Shown here piece after piece: positions 10,330 to 22,617 of a DNA stretch of 64,000 nucleotides. Numbering within the stretch: the first letter of the stretch is position 1; each line of letters begins with the position of its first letter. The translations under genes were made by a program, and so were the position numbers. The notes below the pieces were generated by a model. It had not been told where the DNA came from, ran no database searches, and was given only the letters and a program-made list of their open reading frames with translations. The DNA comes from Triatoma infestans (taxonomy: Eukaryota > Arthropoda > Insecta > Hemiptera > Reduviidae), in NCBI GenBank assembly GCA_011037195.1, contig JAAEAF010003053.1:52777-116776 (forward strand). The letters run 5' to 3'.

Positions 10330-11290
10330 CCAGAGCGAAGAAGTCACTCAGTAGTGAAAGTTCAATTTATTCAATAAGTAGATCACGAGGCCGCTGACGT
10401 TTTAATTCTTTGAGCGGAATTTATAGGATTTGTAAGGGATGCAAGTTCACGGGCAATGAGAGAGGATAAACTGTTATGAAATTTGTTGTAACGGAATATG
10501 GATTTCTTGACGGGGAATATGGTATATTTAAATCTGTATGGATTGTATGAGTGGTAAACAGAGAAAGGAACTGAAAAACGATGTTGCGGAGGATTTTGGA
10601 TTGGAGTGTTTGGATACGATTATAATTAGATTGTTTGGTTGAACCCCACAGTTCTGCACCGTATGCCTTCAAATAAGTTTAACTATGACTTTGTAGATTA
10701 GCAGTTTGTTGGTAAGTGTTAAGTTAGATCGTTTGTCAAGCAATCGCTTCAGCATTTTGCAACATTGAAGTAGTGCCCGTCGAATAAGTCTGGTATGTGG
10801 ATTCCAGGCGTTGGCCCAAGTATAGTCCTAAGTAGCGAACTGTTTGTACTGGGGGTAAGGCGATTGTCATAATAAACAGGAGCACTAGTGAGTCGTCGGA
10901 GAATGAAGGAAATGGTTTAGCTCTTTTCAACACTGATTTTTGATCCCCCATTTATTGAACAATTGTTGAAATGAATTTAGGTGAGCCTGTAAATTGCGAG
11001 TTGCTATTACGGGATCTTATGTGTAGCAAGAATGGCGATATCATCAGCGAATGTGTAGAGAATGGCGGTATATGTTATAGTTGGTATATCAGCTATATAA
11101 ATGGAGTAAATGATGGGTCCAAGTATACTTCCTTGGGGAACACTAGCTAGCTCGTTAGCACAACTGAAAATACTCGTCGTGAAATACTGAACTACGGGTG
11201 CAAGCGACAGTTTCCAAGCCAATTGCTTGCAATTGAGGTTGGTTTCGTAGTGGCCGTGTTTTAATAAATAATTCCAATGACCGAGGTCAT
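10330..11290 (-). pseudogene. Jockey-like non-LTR retrotransposon remnant
   Basis: Minus-strand pieces in order: 11222-11007 holds the RT core (SVPQGSILGPIIYSIYIADI and the catalytic box as TFADDIAIL); 10951-10736 holds TVRYLGLYLGQRL; 10672-10421 holds AYGAELWGSTKQSNYNRIQT; and the usual jockey C-terminus (RQRPRDLLIE, then stop) lies near 10365-10400. The pieces are in different frames, so several frameshifts have accumulated. The FADD residues are intact, but no continuous protein can be made. 5'-truncated. Confidence 0.75.
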
Positions 11291-11760
11291 GAGTGAGAGG
11301 GAGAGGTGACTTGCAATAGTTAAATTAAACCCCCACGGTGCCAGTCCGTTACTAGAAGAAGCGCATTTTGCTGGGGGGTGGTGCGGGTTTACCAGAACCT
11401 GCTAGGGAGTGCCTTCTCTAGCTTCTGGGAGTGGAGTGTGCCCACTATGTGGGATCACTTTACGCGCTGGTTGAGCGTATCAGCCCTGCCCTTAAATGGG
11501 TCAAGCGGGGGATATCCTGGGTTCGGCATTTCTGCCATGGCGAGGTTTTGCACTACAGTCTCTCCATGGCAATGACATCCTTCTCTTGTTAAACGACCAC
11601 GTTGCTTGCAACGGGGGTACTGGTAAACCTCAAGAGGGTAGGTACGGTCCTTAAACTACCCCCGAATTCCGAAGGGAAACGGGTAATATACGGGAGGAAT
11701 GTACCTAAAATGAGCACATAATCTTTCTCACTCTCTCTCTTTCTCAAACACACACACACA
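11291..11760. other. GC-richer island of unknown nature
   Basis: Markedly richer in G and C than its neighbours, starting near 'aacccccacggtgccag' and ending at 'cgggaggaatgtacc', then a short CA/CT microsatellite. Short frames on both strands (plus 11378-11575, minus 11589-11798) show no known domain. It lies on the 5' side of the jockey remnant, so it could be jockey upstream sequence, a SINE-like repeat or host DNA. Confidence 0.3.
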
Positions 11761-12934
11761 CACGCACGGGCTACAAATAGTTTAAAATCTTGAAACACTC
11801 ATTATTTTCTAATTCGAAAATTTGACACGAGCACAATACAGCAATAATAAAATTAATAACATGTCCGGAAAGAATTTTTATTATTAGGGCAAATGCAATT
11901 AAAATTATAAACATTTCTGTGAAAGTGAAGGAATAAAAATATAAATAAAACAAAAAATAACTGTACCTGAACGCTTTCTTTAGAAGGCCGTTCGTTGACC
12001 GTCATTATTATAACAGTAGATTGATCATATAAATAATGTTTCAAAGATGCAGTATATATATTCGTCTAACCTTGTCTTTATATGGTATTTGTAATGTTCC
12101 TCAGTTTTCTGTAGAGATACAATCATAGAACGCATTTTATAAGAGACAAAAAAATAAATAGTATATTTTTTAATTTCTCTTCGATATGTTTTATGTTGTG
12201 AGTATGAAAAATGTTTTAATGAACTCAGATCGAGAATCAGTAACGTTTGTAATATTTTTTTTTTTTTTAAAGGAGTGAACTATTAAAAAGAATGATTATT
12301 TCTATTAAAAGAGGAAACTAATTTCATGATAATATGTGAACTCAGTGCTTTCATCGTGGCCTAGCTACCAAATAGATTGCTTCTTATCATTCCGATATTT
12401 TCTGGTGAGTTTAAACTGGGATATATCTTCCAGTTGCGCGAACGTCCGCCTGCAAGATGCCAGGAAACTTGCCCATTGGTTCCGAATGTCTGGTCCTATA
12501 GACTAAACATTCCATCTCCAGTACCTTCAGGGGAAATGTGAAAGCAAAAATCGAGTATATTTGCAAAACTTTGGAAAAAGAGAAGTTAAGTTGGCTACAA
12601 TAAATTCAGAGATTTGAAATGATGTGTGAAGTAATGGGGAATAGAAGGTGAAAGTCATGCGATATTAAAAAAAAAAAAAAAAAAATAATTTTAGCGCATA
12701 TTGGAGCAGGGACACTAGATCCAGTTTCTGGTTACAGACAATACTGCCCATCACCGGACCGTAAGCTGTAGAGGACGATCGTAATTCTTCCTCCATCCAT
12801 TAAGAGAAAGTAAAAAAAAATACGGGTTACTTTCATAAAGTACTTGCTTCAAAATTTTGCTTGTATTGTTACGTGTTATATTCCAAACTTGGGACTGTGC
12901 TTTTTCCAAACTTGGATATCTGCTAACAAGTGGG
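11761..12934. other. Unassigned spacer
   Basis: AT-rich with several A/T homopolymers (12250, 12665). A GC-richer patch at 12415-12500 matches nothing I recognise. Confidence 0.4.
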
Positions 12935-13165
12935 AGAGTCTAGATTATCTTAGCAGACGAGCATGGAGGTCAGGGCTCGTGTACAGAAGTGCTGACCTTA
13001 TATTTTCTCTTCCTATTAGCCTCTACAGCTCACTGTCCGGTGCTGGACAGTTTTTCTGTAACGAAAGAACACTGTCCGGAGCCCGGCAGTGCACTGAGAA
13101 AGCTTCAGATGGCAATGACCATAGGCCATTTAACACGCGCCTTAAACAAAAAAAAAATGAACTAG
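12935..13165 (+). repeat. SINE B, partial copy
   Basis: Matches the body of SINE B at 52400-52540: 'attttctcttcctattagcctc', 'cactg', 'aacactgtccgg', 'cggcagtgcactgagaa'. The tRNA-like head is poorly preserved and the copy is strongly diverged. The open frame here (12844-13245) is probably incidental. Confidence 0.5.
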
Positions 13166-14624
13166 GGCAGAAATACAGCTGCAGACAGACAGGCACACTT
13201 AAAGATTATTTTACGCAAATACTATGTAATGACTCTGTTGCCTAATTATTTGTATCATCCAGGAAACATTAGTTATGCATATAATCTGAAATTAAAAATA
13301 AATCTTTAAGTTATCCTTAAAATGACCACATAGATTTAATGGTAAAAGAAATTTCAATTGACCTCAACTGAAACATGTATTGAAACACCATATTGAGACA
13401 CAATTAAATATCGGCCACCATTCTCTTACTTTTAATAATGAATAAATTAGAAAGTAGAGCAAAAAAAAAAAAAAACTGTACAAAAGAAAACACAACCATT
13501 CACTCTTGATTAATTTAGCAAGAGAGCTTCCTTAGCCTTATGGTAATTTTACCTTAAAAAATTCAATTGCTAGTATGCGATGTTTTAGGTTATTAATCAA
13601 AATTACATAATTTTAAGGTAAACAAAAAATGCAGGTCAATAAAAATTTTGGAGAAAATTATTGAAGAGTTTTCGGGATATTATGAAAATTGTGGGACCAA
13701 ACTATATATCCTAAAACACTCCTACAAGACCAAGAAAATGTAAGGCCTGTTTCAAGTCAACGAGGAGACTAAAACATATTTAGGAGGGGTAATAGGCAGC
13801 CGATGTGTCTAGTGCACCCATGGAACCTTAACTCAATACCAAACTCAAATACAATCGCACGCAAATATTTTTAAAATACAAATCCGTTACATAAATAAAT
13901 ACGATCATAAAAAATCCGGGAATGTTTATGGGTAGAGTTATCAACCACGAGGCCTAGTAGATCGTTCCCATTCAGCACGAAGCTTTAAAGATTAAAAGGC
14001 CCCTTAAAAGTAAGGAATCCTATTCTATGGGAACCAAACTGGAACCTATAATACGAATTCAAAAACTTCTACCATATTATCAATTAACTACTTCCTCATC
14101 AAAGTCAAATAAATTAAAATTAACATGGAAAGAAGAATTGATTATCCTAATGCCAGATCAGATCCACGTTTTTGTTATGAAGAAGTGAAAAGTTTCAAAT
14201 TTCTGTCCATATCATGATTTTCTTTCAAAATATAAAAGAATATATGAACGAATAAACTATTAATGAAGTAGCGATAACATTTCTTCTCGTCGTTGATTAC
14301 AAATCTATGAAGAAATGAAGTTAAAAGTAGAAATGCATAGAAGTCTCTCAATTACTACAAAATGGCGTTTCTCCAACTAGTGATCTCCAATACCTTGACT
14401 AGGGAAGAAATTTTGAATAAATTGAATTAGCAAGATGTAGTTGATGTTAAAAGACTGTAAAAGCAGCATTTCTTCCATCCTTTACAGGAATTCATTCTCT
14501 TCCGAAAAAACTGCCGATTTTCTATCAATTACAGTAATTCGGATGAATTAGGTGGAGAGAATTTAGGTTTGGTTGATGAATTAAGAAGACTGGGTTAAAA
14601 CTGGTTAACTGTGTAAAATAATAA
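13166..14624. other. Unassigned spacer
   Basis: AT-rich, with poly(A) tracts and no supported gene or repeat relationship. Confidence 0.4.
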
Positions 14625-14890
14625 TGAGACACAGTCTGCCTGGACTATACAATTGAGAATGGTTAAGGTAGAGTGGTGTGAAAGTGACACGAAGCGATTG
14701 GCGAGATGATGAACTATAGTGAACTATATTGAACTATATCGAACTGAATGTTGAAATGTGTTGGACTGTCCGTCGCTGTATTTATACAGTTTCTCCCACA
14801 GCAGTCCGAGAGAGTGGTTGGGTTCGTTTTTGTTCTCTTTACTCTCTTTGGATGCTGTTACATCATCCCCTCTCCTGAAGAAATGAGCGT
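14625..14890 (+). repeat. Dispersed repeat M, copy 1
   Basis: Shares a scaffold with 19190-19485 (reverse), 34421-34780, 44690-44960 and 63520-63800: 'ctgcctggact.tac', a variable middle, a TATA-like 'gtatttatacag', then 'ttctcccac'. The TATA-like box followed by a conserved block looks like a promoter-bearing end such as an LTR, but I see no matching second end. Confidence 0.45.
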
Positions 14891-15489
14891 GGAAATTTGA
14901 GCGTGCGGGTGAGTGTATGTGTGTAGCACATCTTGATTGGCTACGAGTATGTTGCAGCTTAACCATTCTCTTCTGTAAAGCGCAGGCAGACTGTGTCTCT
15001 TTATTATTATACGTAGTTAACCAGTGTTTAACCCAGTCTTCGTATTTAATCAACCAGACCCAAAATTCTCTCCACCTAACACATCCATTATATCGTTATC
15101 ATGTGTTAATTGCCATTATACGCGGCCACCGTTTATTTTTTATTACGTTAAATAGAGCTAATAATAACTAGTCATGTCTCGATTAGGGAGAAATGCAAGT
15201 TGTGCTTATCTCTAACCCAGAAAAATCTGGTATTTACTCATACGACTTACTGCAATTAATATAAATTACAAAATGAAGAAAATAACAAATTTGCACTAAA
15301 CTTAGTAATTTTTACTAGTAACAACAATGTTGATTACCTATCCTTGACAGGAAGAAACAGAATGTGTTTACACTGTAATCCAGAAGATATCGCCAAAATA
15401 TTACACAAACTTAAATAGCATCTAAAATGTAACGGTTCAAATGCCACAAAACACCCTAAAATGATTTTACTGTATTTTTTTGAAAAATG
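14891..15489. other. Unassigned spacer
   Basis: Short frames on both strands (for example plus 14917-15171) lack recognisable motifs. Confidence 0.4.
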
Positions 15490-16140
15490 TTCATTTCTGT
15501 TCCGTTAGCATTCCAAGTTTAAAACAAAAAATAATTTTAACCATTTTCGAGAAAATTTTGAAAAACTCAAAAAAAAATCCTATACTGTAAAGTTACAATT
15601 TCGGTTAAGCGATTTTTATCAATTCTTCTATTGTGTAATTAATATTATGTATGTGGTAAAAACAATGTATTATACTGAAGTGGTACTTAAGAGGAAATTA
15701 TAACGCTAATATTCCCCCAGAATCCCCCCCCAAAAAATAATCAATTTTCCCGGGGAAAATGTATCAAATAAAAATGATAAATATTCATGTGTGCAGGTAG
15801 TATACGAAGTTTAAAGAAACTTGTGGAGCCATTTTTGATAAAATCACGAAAAACTGAAAAAAAATTGGTATTAAGTAAATTCTACATTTCTGGTTGATGG
15901 ATTTTGCCAGAAATCTTCGTGTCAGATGACTGAACGGAAGCTCCAAGTTGGAACTTCCTATGGCTTTTCGTTTTTTGAGATATTCTGTTAAAATAAAAAC
16001 ACACACATACATACACACAGAGTCCATACGATAAAAGCAGTTTTTTTTTCGTATTTAGAGGACCCCAAAACATTGATTTCCGTTGAGAACTCAATTTCGA
16101 AAATCTGGCAAGATCGCATTACTTCCGCTCATAACACTTT
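15490..16140 (+). repeat. Repeat R, copy d
   Basis: Diverged forward R copy: 'gagccatttttgataaaatc', 'atttctggttga', 'ttttcgttttttgagatat', a CA/TACA microsatellite and a 'tttccgttgagaactcaattt' block. It lacks the ggagtaagagaaag terminal block. Confidence 0.7.
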
Positions 16141-16837
16141 AACACTCATGTATTATAATCATTGTGCTTCTAGTGCTTCTATACAACGATGAATAAATAT
16201 TAACAATTTATTGATGTATTGAAAAATACAATGTTAATTGTACGATAATAATTAATTAAAAAAAAAAACTGACAAAACTTCAGAGAAATAAGTTACGTAC
16301 GCAAGTAGAGAATTTGGCTAAAATTGAGTAGAACTGGAAGGAAACTAAGCAAAAATAAATAATATAAAAATATATATACTTATATTGAAAATAAAGAGAT
16401 ATTTTCTTCAATAAATTATCTCCTACTTATAGAAGGTTTACTGCTTGATAAAGATTGCTTTCACATAATTATTCATACATTATTTTTATACATTTATTGC
16501 CAAAGAATGATGGTGATTCCTCAAAAAATTATCACCTTTTCAAAAAAATGTTTGCGGCTGCTCTGCTTGCGCAAAAAATTCATTGTTTAATTAGAAACAA
16601 TAATTATATAAAGGAAAATTAGAAAAGTAGCAAAATATCTTAGTAAATATACTGCAGTTCATGAAAAATTTAATTTATATTTATTGTACGCTTTACATTA
16701 TCATTAAAAAGTGGCTGAAAAAAAGAAGAAGAGATAGATTAGATAAATTTGAAAATTTAATAAAAATGTGGAGATTCAGCCAATGTTTTGCTTAATTTTA
16801 ACGGAAATATTAGTAAAGTAAGGTAAGTCCTTTCTTT
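16141..16837. other. AT-rich spacer
   Basis: Nothing recognised apart from A/T runs. Confidence 0.5.
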
Positions 16838-16960
16838 TCTTTTTTTCAGGCGGGCTTAAATCCAACTATTAAATTAAAGTGTGGACGGGCAATGCATAAA
16901 CTTTACCATTAATAATTTTCTAAGGAATATAAATTTAACAATTTTAAGCTTTTCACAAAC
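16838..16960 (-). repeat. SINE A, 3' fragment
   Basis: Diverged match to the 3' half of SINE A: 'ttttttcaggcgggctta', 'ccaactatta', 'gtggacggg' and 'ctttaccattaa'. The tRNA-like head is missing. Confidence 0.5.
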
Positions 16961-17221
16961 TAAGTCCCGTCCAGGTATACTTTGTTCCTATATTCATAAC
17001 TATTCTACTAAAACCGTCCCTTGTTTGAAATAATAGCATGGAATAATTTATGTGTGGGTTTTAATGTTTAAGCTTAACAACAGAAAGTATTTTTTAAAGT
17101 ACATGAGCATATTTCCAGCTTGAGATATTAACAGTTCTTGGCCTTGTTGATGAAGCATTTATAAGTAAGTAGATTACTATTGAATTAGTGGACAGCTGAT
17201 TGTTGATTTCAATTCTCTAGA

Positions 17222-17634
17222 TGGATAGATTGTTATAGGGGATTAATTGCGACCTGAATGATCTATTGTGCCCCATGGAGCATTCTCAGTGCACTACCGG
17301 CCTCCGAGCAGTGTTCTCCAGCTACAGATACCATTGCTTATCACCAAACAGTGAACCAAGACGAGAAAATGTAAGCACAGTATGCTGGATTCGAACGCGC
17401 AAACTCCGCGTTGCTAGTCCAGCTCGCCGCCTTCAGCTAATCCTTTCCTTCTATCTTGGCTTACGTCAATTAACTAGGAACGGAGACCCTATTTTCTGTA
17501 CTGTGTTTGTTCTTGTCTGAAAAGAGAAGAGTGTATGTAGTCTAAGTGCATTGAGTACTGTTCTGACGAAGTGCATGGAGTACTAATTGAGCTGTGGCAA
17601 CCAGTGGGGGTCGCTGCTCCCCAAGTATCCCCAG
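17222..17634 (-). repeat. SINE B, near full-length copy
   Basis: Reverse complement of the 52186-52585 copy along nearly its full length. On the minus strand a tRNA-like head carries an A-box-like 'ggattagctgaagg' and a B-box 'gcgttcgaatcc' (plus 17386-17398). About 170 bp lies upstream of the head and about 170 bp downstream. Shared landmarks include 'ccatgcacttcgtcagaaca' and 'agtgcactgagaa'. It abuts repeat E. Pol III internal promoter inferred from the box pair. Confidence 0.65.
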
Positions 17635-18270
17635 ATATTCTTCTTTACTACCTAAAATTATACAGAAAACTTCAAAACTAATTCAACAGACTTCTTCACA
17701 TTGTCCTAATAGTCTAGCCTCCTCCTTCCTATCTCGAAAAAAAATATTTGAAAGACTTCTTCATTCGGGTCAGTTGAAATTGAGTAAATCCAGAAATAGT
17801 ACCGAAACCGTTAATTCGGTTTCCGCGCTGCCATTCTACTATCCAGCAGGCTAATCGTGCTGCAGACTCCATATAATGAACTCATAAGGAACCCACAACA
17901 GCCTCAAATTTACCTGATATGAACTGATGGGTCTTGCTGTCTCAGAAGATGACGACTGTGGAGTTATGAATACCTCGGTCTTTTTATTTCACTGGCACAG
18001 ATAATTATTGAGTCTAGCTCTGCCTGAAAGATTGTGGCTAGCTTATCTAGGCTTAACGAGATATCACACTAGGGATTAGCCCCGTAAATCCCGCCTCCTA
18101 CACTATTGTCCATTCTGAGCCGTCCTTGTATCACATAAAATCACCTAATTAAGGCTGTTCATGCTTCCAAGCCACTCTGTCCGGTATGAGAGCTTTGAAA
18201 GGATCGTCGACGTTGTATTTAAGAGGGCATTCCAATTCACGACGTTGTATTTAAGAAGGCAGGCCAAAAA
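17635..18270 (+). repeat. Dispersed repeat E, copy 1
   Basis: About 600 bp collinear with 25380-25960, starting at 'atattcttctttactacc' and including 'ggatcgtcgacgttgtattt'. This copy has a local duplication: 'gacgttgtatttaagaggg' is followed about 35 bp later by 'gacgttgtatttaagaagg'. The homologous minus-strand open frame of copy 2 is interrupted here. Class unknown. Confidence 0.6.
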
Positions 18271-18535
18271 GTGCACTAGATATCCCTTGAGGGCATTCCA
18301 GTTCTAGATATTACAATAAACACAGTGACAAATAAAACGAGATAGGAACAAGGTAATATCGAGCGAAACTAGGCTCTGTCTCGAAGTGCGAAACTAGATT
18401 GGTCCCGAAGTACGGATTTTCAAACAACAGCAAGCTAGCCAGCCAAACTTAGAGTCAATTTGTCCTGCATCATTTGTGATAATGTATGAATCCGGCTATG
18501 CACTTGTCTTAAAATAAAAAAACATTGATAAAAAA

Positions 18536-18536
<1 letters not shown>
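18271..18536. other. Unassigned spacer
   Basis: Nothing recognised. A direct repeat 'gcgaaactaggctctgtctcg'/'gcgaaactagattggtcccg' lies at 18362-18410. Confidence 0.4.

Positions 18537-18598
<62 letters not shown>
18537..18598. repeat. (TAA)n microsatellite
   Basis: About 20 uninterrupted AAT/TAA units. It produces the poly-leucine run in the overlapping minus-strand frame 18435-18728, which is therefore not a gene. Confidence 0.9.
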
Positions 18599-19189
18599 TA
18601 ACCACTTTGTCCCTAACATAGAAATAGGTGAAATTCAGGTCATAGCAAGAAAAGTTAGCTTGATCGCCATGTAAAAGATTTTTATGGAAATCAATGTGCA
18701 TAAAAAGGCAGTCAATAACACTGAGCAATAAATAAGGAAAATTCAGAGATCATTGTGTTGACTTAATGATATTGTATTATAATTTTCCTTTGGGTTTTCC
18801 TTTAAAAGAAAAATTTCCATAAAATAGCAATAAAAAAAGAAAAGGACACAAAAAACCCTCACTTCTGTAATGGTAACCCAAGACGGCCTTATTTTGGATC
18901 TACTATTAGCAGAGTCTTGGAATCTCTTAACGATCGGGATACTCTAAATGTATTGGGAGGGATAATGCACCAACAACAACTTATCTTATTGGGTAACATT
19001 CACAATTAAAAAAAATAAAAGTACTAGGGTCTGTAGAATGTTAAGTAACCATTAGATAGCATGTATCAATAGATTCATTATAAGCACCTTTTTCACACAA
19101 AACATATATCCAAATGTAATGAGATCCGAAGAGCGGAGAAACAAAAAAAAAAAACGAATCAAAAAAGTTAATTATTCCCCAATTAGGCC
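18599..19189. other. Unassigned spacer
   Basis: AT-rich. No supported feature. Confidence 0.4.
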
Positions 19190-19485
19190 ACACTAGGAAG
19201 GGACATTTCAATTAATATAAATAGAGTGAGGGCAGTACAGTTCAGAAGAATTTACGACCAGTTAACAACCAGTCAGCAACCTTCTACTGCTACCTTCTCA
19301 TCACTCAGCCAGTCTGTCTCTTTATATATTTCTCGCTATCTAACTTCCATTGTAATGTCCTTGCAGTTTGTGTGTTCTTTTCATTATACAGTGTTCAGCA
19401 TATCATCTACTTTATTTCTCTTCCATTCTCTCTAATTCTCTCTTTCCTTCTCACTTCTATTATACCAAATTTACATTAAAAGAAA
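19190..19485 (-). repeat. Dispersed repeat M, copy 2
   Basis: Reverse complement of the 34421-34780 copy: 'tttatatatttctcgctatctaac', 'cttgcagtttgtgtg', 'cagtgttcagcatat', and the 'gagaaggagaatgagaa' block seen on the other strand. This is the longest pairwise match within family M. Confidence 0.55.
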
Positions 19486-20200
19486 ATAACAATGAACTGT
19501 GATATAAAAATGTTTACACTTATTATGATTATCATCACTTTTAATACCCTAATTCATTAGGCTAAATTTTCACTCTTATCGCAGTACAATTAATATGCTA
19601 ATAATAAACAATTGCTGAAATATTAGGTTGTAAAACATAACGTTGTTGTTTTTTTTTATAATAATAAAAAAAAAAAAATCTCAGGATTACCAGTCATCAA
19701 TAATTTTGGATTAGCTTATTGGTAGTAGGCTGAACAATCAAATCGGCAGGCACTGATCAAGATGTATTAATGATCGAAATGTTGCTTTGCCTTAAAATAA
19801 TAAAAAATAAAAAATCTAATCTAGTGTAATATTGTACATAATATATCCTTTTACAAAGAAGGTAGGCTAATTAGCATTGCTGCATATCTTGGCTGGTTAG
19901 TATCACAACAATATCTAGGCATATTTTTTCTACGGAATTTTTTTTTTTTTTTTTTAATTTATTTATTGTAATACAGTACCAACACAAAATGTGTTTTGCC
20001 TGTAATGCTGTTGTCTGTATGATAATGTACTGACGTGTAGAACGTGTGCAGGTACCCCATCCAATGATGGCCCTGTTGGAGTGATTTGTTTATGGAGTGA
20101 ATAAATGAAATGTGAAGTGAAATGAATGTATGGGTGTGAATGTAATTATGCTAGTTCATAATGTCGTTCAGTGAGGTCTGTCAGTCAGTATGAAGTTTGT

Positions 20201-21697
20201 CTACGGTGGATGTAACAAGTCCTGTGGCCATCTCCGTTTTAGTCTTCTTCCTGGAACTAGAGTTGTTTGTAAATTGTTGATTAGAAGATTTGTATGACTG
20301 TTCAGTTTGACATGATACTTAGTGTACAGTCGATGTGCTGCTTGTTGTACTGTTTCAATGTTTGTGTCTTTATGTATTGTTTCGTTTGTAACATAGAAAG
20401 GAGATGAAAGTATAGTCCGCAGTGTGCGAGATTGGAATGTCTGAATTTTTTTCAAATGTGTCTGTTTAGCCGCTCCCCAAAGCTGAAGTCCGTATGTCCA
20501 AATTGGTTTCAATAGATCTTGTAAATTAGCAGTTTGTTGTTTATGTTTAATGTGGATTTTGTCTTTAGTAATCTTAGTAATGCCTATTTTTTTCAGGCGG
20601 GCTTAACGTCCAACTACCAAATTAGGTGTCGCGGACGGGGGCGGAAGCACCTACTTTACTATTAACATTTTTTAAACAAATATAAAATTTAGCAGTTATA
20701 CGCTGGACTCGAACTGGGGTCCTCCCACTTACAAGTCCGTGCTCATAACCACTACACCAACACCCGCCCCTATTAATCTATATAACTGTTTGAAACGTAA
20801 ATTAAGTTCAAGTCTTTTAGTTTTTACATATGTTGCCCAAGTTAGTCGTTTGTCCAAGTGCATGTCTAAATATTTTACCGAGTTACTTAACGGTAATGGT
20901 TCGTTATCATATTTCACAGATATATCTTCCGTCTTTTTTAGAGTAAAATGGGCTGTTTTTGTTTTGTTTATATTGAGTTTACTTTTCCATGTGATGTTCC
21001 AGTTATGCAAGTTAGTCAAATGCTGCTCCAATATTAATTTGTTGGTTATTATGTCTGTGTTGGTAACAAGTAGTGCTGTGTCATCCGCATAGGTCGCAGT
21101 AACTATATTCGGATGTTCAGGTATGTCGTATGTGTAAATATTGTATAGTAGTGGCCCCAGAACACTCCCCTGCGGGACTCCAGCCTCAATGGGATGAATG
21201 TCGGAGATAACTGTTTTTACCCTAACACTGAAGAATCTGTCCTCGAGATAAGATTTTAGCAAAAGGTAATAAGTGAAAGGTAGAATTCTCTTTAGTTTGA
21301 CAAGCAATCCTGGGTGCCATACTTTATCGAAGGCTTGTGAAACATCTAGAAAAATGCCTGTACATATCTGTTTGGATTCGAGAGCGTTAGCAATGTGTGT
21401 TGTGACTCTTTGTATTTGATGAATAGTAGAGTGCTGTTGTCTGAAGCCAAATTGATGCTGTGGTATGATACGGTCTGTATAGTGTGTAAGTCGTTTTATG
21501 AGCAGTTTTTCTAGTAATTTTCCTAGTATCGGAAGCAAACTAATTGGTCTGTAGGAAGTAGGCTCTGTAGGAGATTTGCCAGGTTTTGGTATCATAGTTA
21601 CTAAGGAATATTTCCAGATAAGAGGGAAATAAACAGTCCTTAGTGATGCATTAAATAGAAACGTGAGATACAGTATTGCTTTTTTGGAATAATTCAT
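20201..21697 (-). pseudogene. Jockey-like reverse transcriptase, interrupted by SINE A
   Basis: The 21697-20769 part is one continuous frame of about 310 codons with RT motifs in order: SYRPISLLPILGKLLEKLL, HQFGFRQQHST, a D-containing IFLDVSQAFDKVWH, AGVPQGSVLGPLLYNIYTYD, the catalytic ATYADDTALL, and VKYLDMHLDKRLTW. Its last residues after LYRLI are SINE-derived. Beyond the SINE the protein resumes (TKITKDKIHIKHKQQ, KPIWTYGLQLWGAAKQ, GRRLKRRWPQDLLHPP). The endonuclease domain is missing. Apart from the SINE and the truncation the RT core looks intact, so this copy is relatively young. Confidence 0.85.
20589..20768 (-). repeat. SINE A (tRNA-derived), copy 1, inside jockey RT
   Basis: On the minus strand the head reads 'ggtgttggtgtagtggtta' (A-box-like), then 'cagttcgagtcc' (B-box-like), the usual tRNA-type Pol III promoter pair. 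A conserved body (gtccgcgacacc, 'aagcccgcctgaaaaaaa') and an A-rich tail follow. A 6-bp candidate duplication, cctatt, lies at 20583-20588 and 20769-20774. The same family occurs at 55565-55773 and, in part, at 16838-16960. Confidence 0.7.
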
Positions 21698-21700
21698 ATG

Positions 21701-22617
21701 GAATAATAATCTATGGAAGAATAATCTATATTATAATATTTATAATATTATGGAATAATTCATAAAATACATATTATTCGATTTCAATAAATAATAATTT
21801 TAATTATTTAAAATAACGTACAATATTAATATACATAAATGTAGAATAGAATAATAAATTGGAATTTTGAATAAATTGAATTTAGAGGTAAGTGCCGTTT
21901 CTGATAGAATTTTCCAAAGAAATTCTAGTCTTAACTAAAGAGAGTCTTAACTCTATATAAACTAAGTTTATAGAAAATAATGTAAAATGTTTTAATAAAA
22001 ATGATGAAACACTCAAAATTTTTAGGAAAAGCAAACAGTTCGGGTAACCCGGATCCGGTGGCGCCATCTAAACAAAATATCAAAATTGCATCATTACAAT
22101 ATGCACAGACGACTAAAGAGTCAGTCAAATCATTCTATAGAGTTGTTATAACATTTCGAATACGTATAAATTATATAAATTTTGTGAAGCTGCATTTGAT
22201 ATTGACAAAGAAAAGTGTATAGAAGGAGCGTTAAGCTAAATAAAATTATATATAAATAAACGAAATAAAAATAAATACAGATATACTATATACTCGTATG
22301 TAATTACTTATGTGTTAGCTTAACTTTTATGTATGAAGAGTGTATAACTCATATGGCTTATAACTACAGTAATTCTGTAACCAACTATTGTTGAAATACA
22401 ATAAATATATTGATTGATTGCATTACTACAATATTTTAGTCCTTAAATTATGCTGAAAACAAACACACACACACAAAACACGCGTACTATTTTCTAAAGA
22501 TCACTTATTCACATCCTGGAAAAGTCGACGATAATTCAAATTCGTAAGTTTGCCACGAATTTCAGGAGAAAGAGTTATGAGAGAGACATCCAATCACATA
22601 TTTCTTCTAGTTCATAT
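21701..22617. other. Unassigned spacer
   Basis: Contains a direct repeat 'ggaataattcata' (about 21677 and 21753) and an AT-rich middle. On the minus strand near 22590-22510, a short frame reads SLITLSPEIRGKLTNLNYRR. It could be a coding scrap but is too short to assign. Confidence 0.35.

Larger units (their letters stand above)
19939..21700 (-). mobile_element. Jockey-like non-LTR retrotransposon with poly(A) tail
   Basis: On the minus strand the element ends in an AATAAATAAA-type signal followed by a poly(A) run (the T run at 19939-19956), as expected of a jockey-like 3' end. Its 5' end, near 21700, is truncated within the RT region. A SINE A copy interrupts it at 20589-20768. It is the best preserved jockey relative in the window. 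Confidence 0.75.

Noticed and set aside
12844..13245. 133-codon frame
   Set aside because: It overlaps a SINE B fragment and shows no domain; treated as incidental.
18435..18728. 97-codon minus-strand frame with a long leucine run
   Set aside because: It is a translation of the (TAA)n microsatellite at 18537-18598; not a gene.
20700..20768. Possible tRNA gene on the minus strand
   Set aside because: Same reasoning: the head of SINE A, present again at 55.7 kb.
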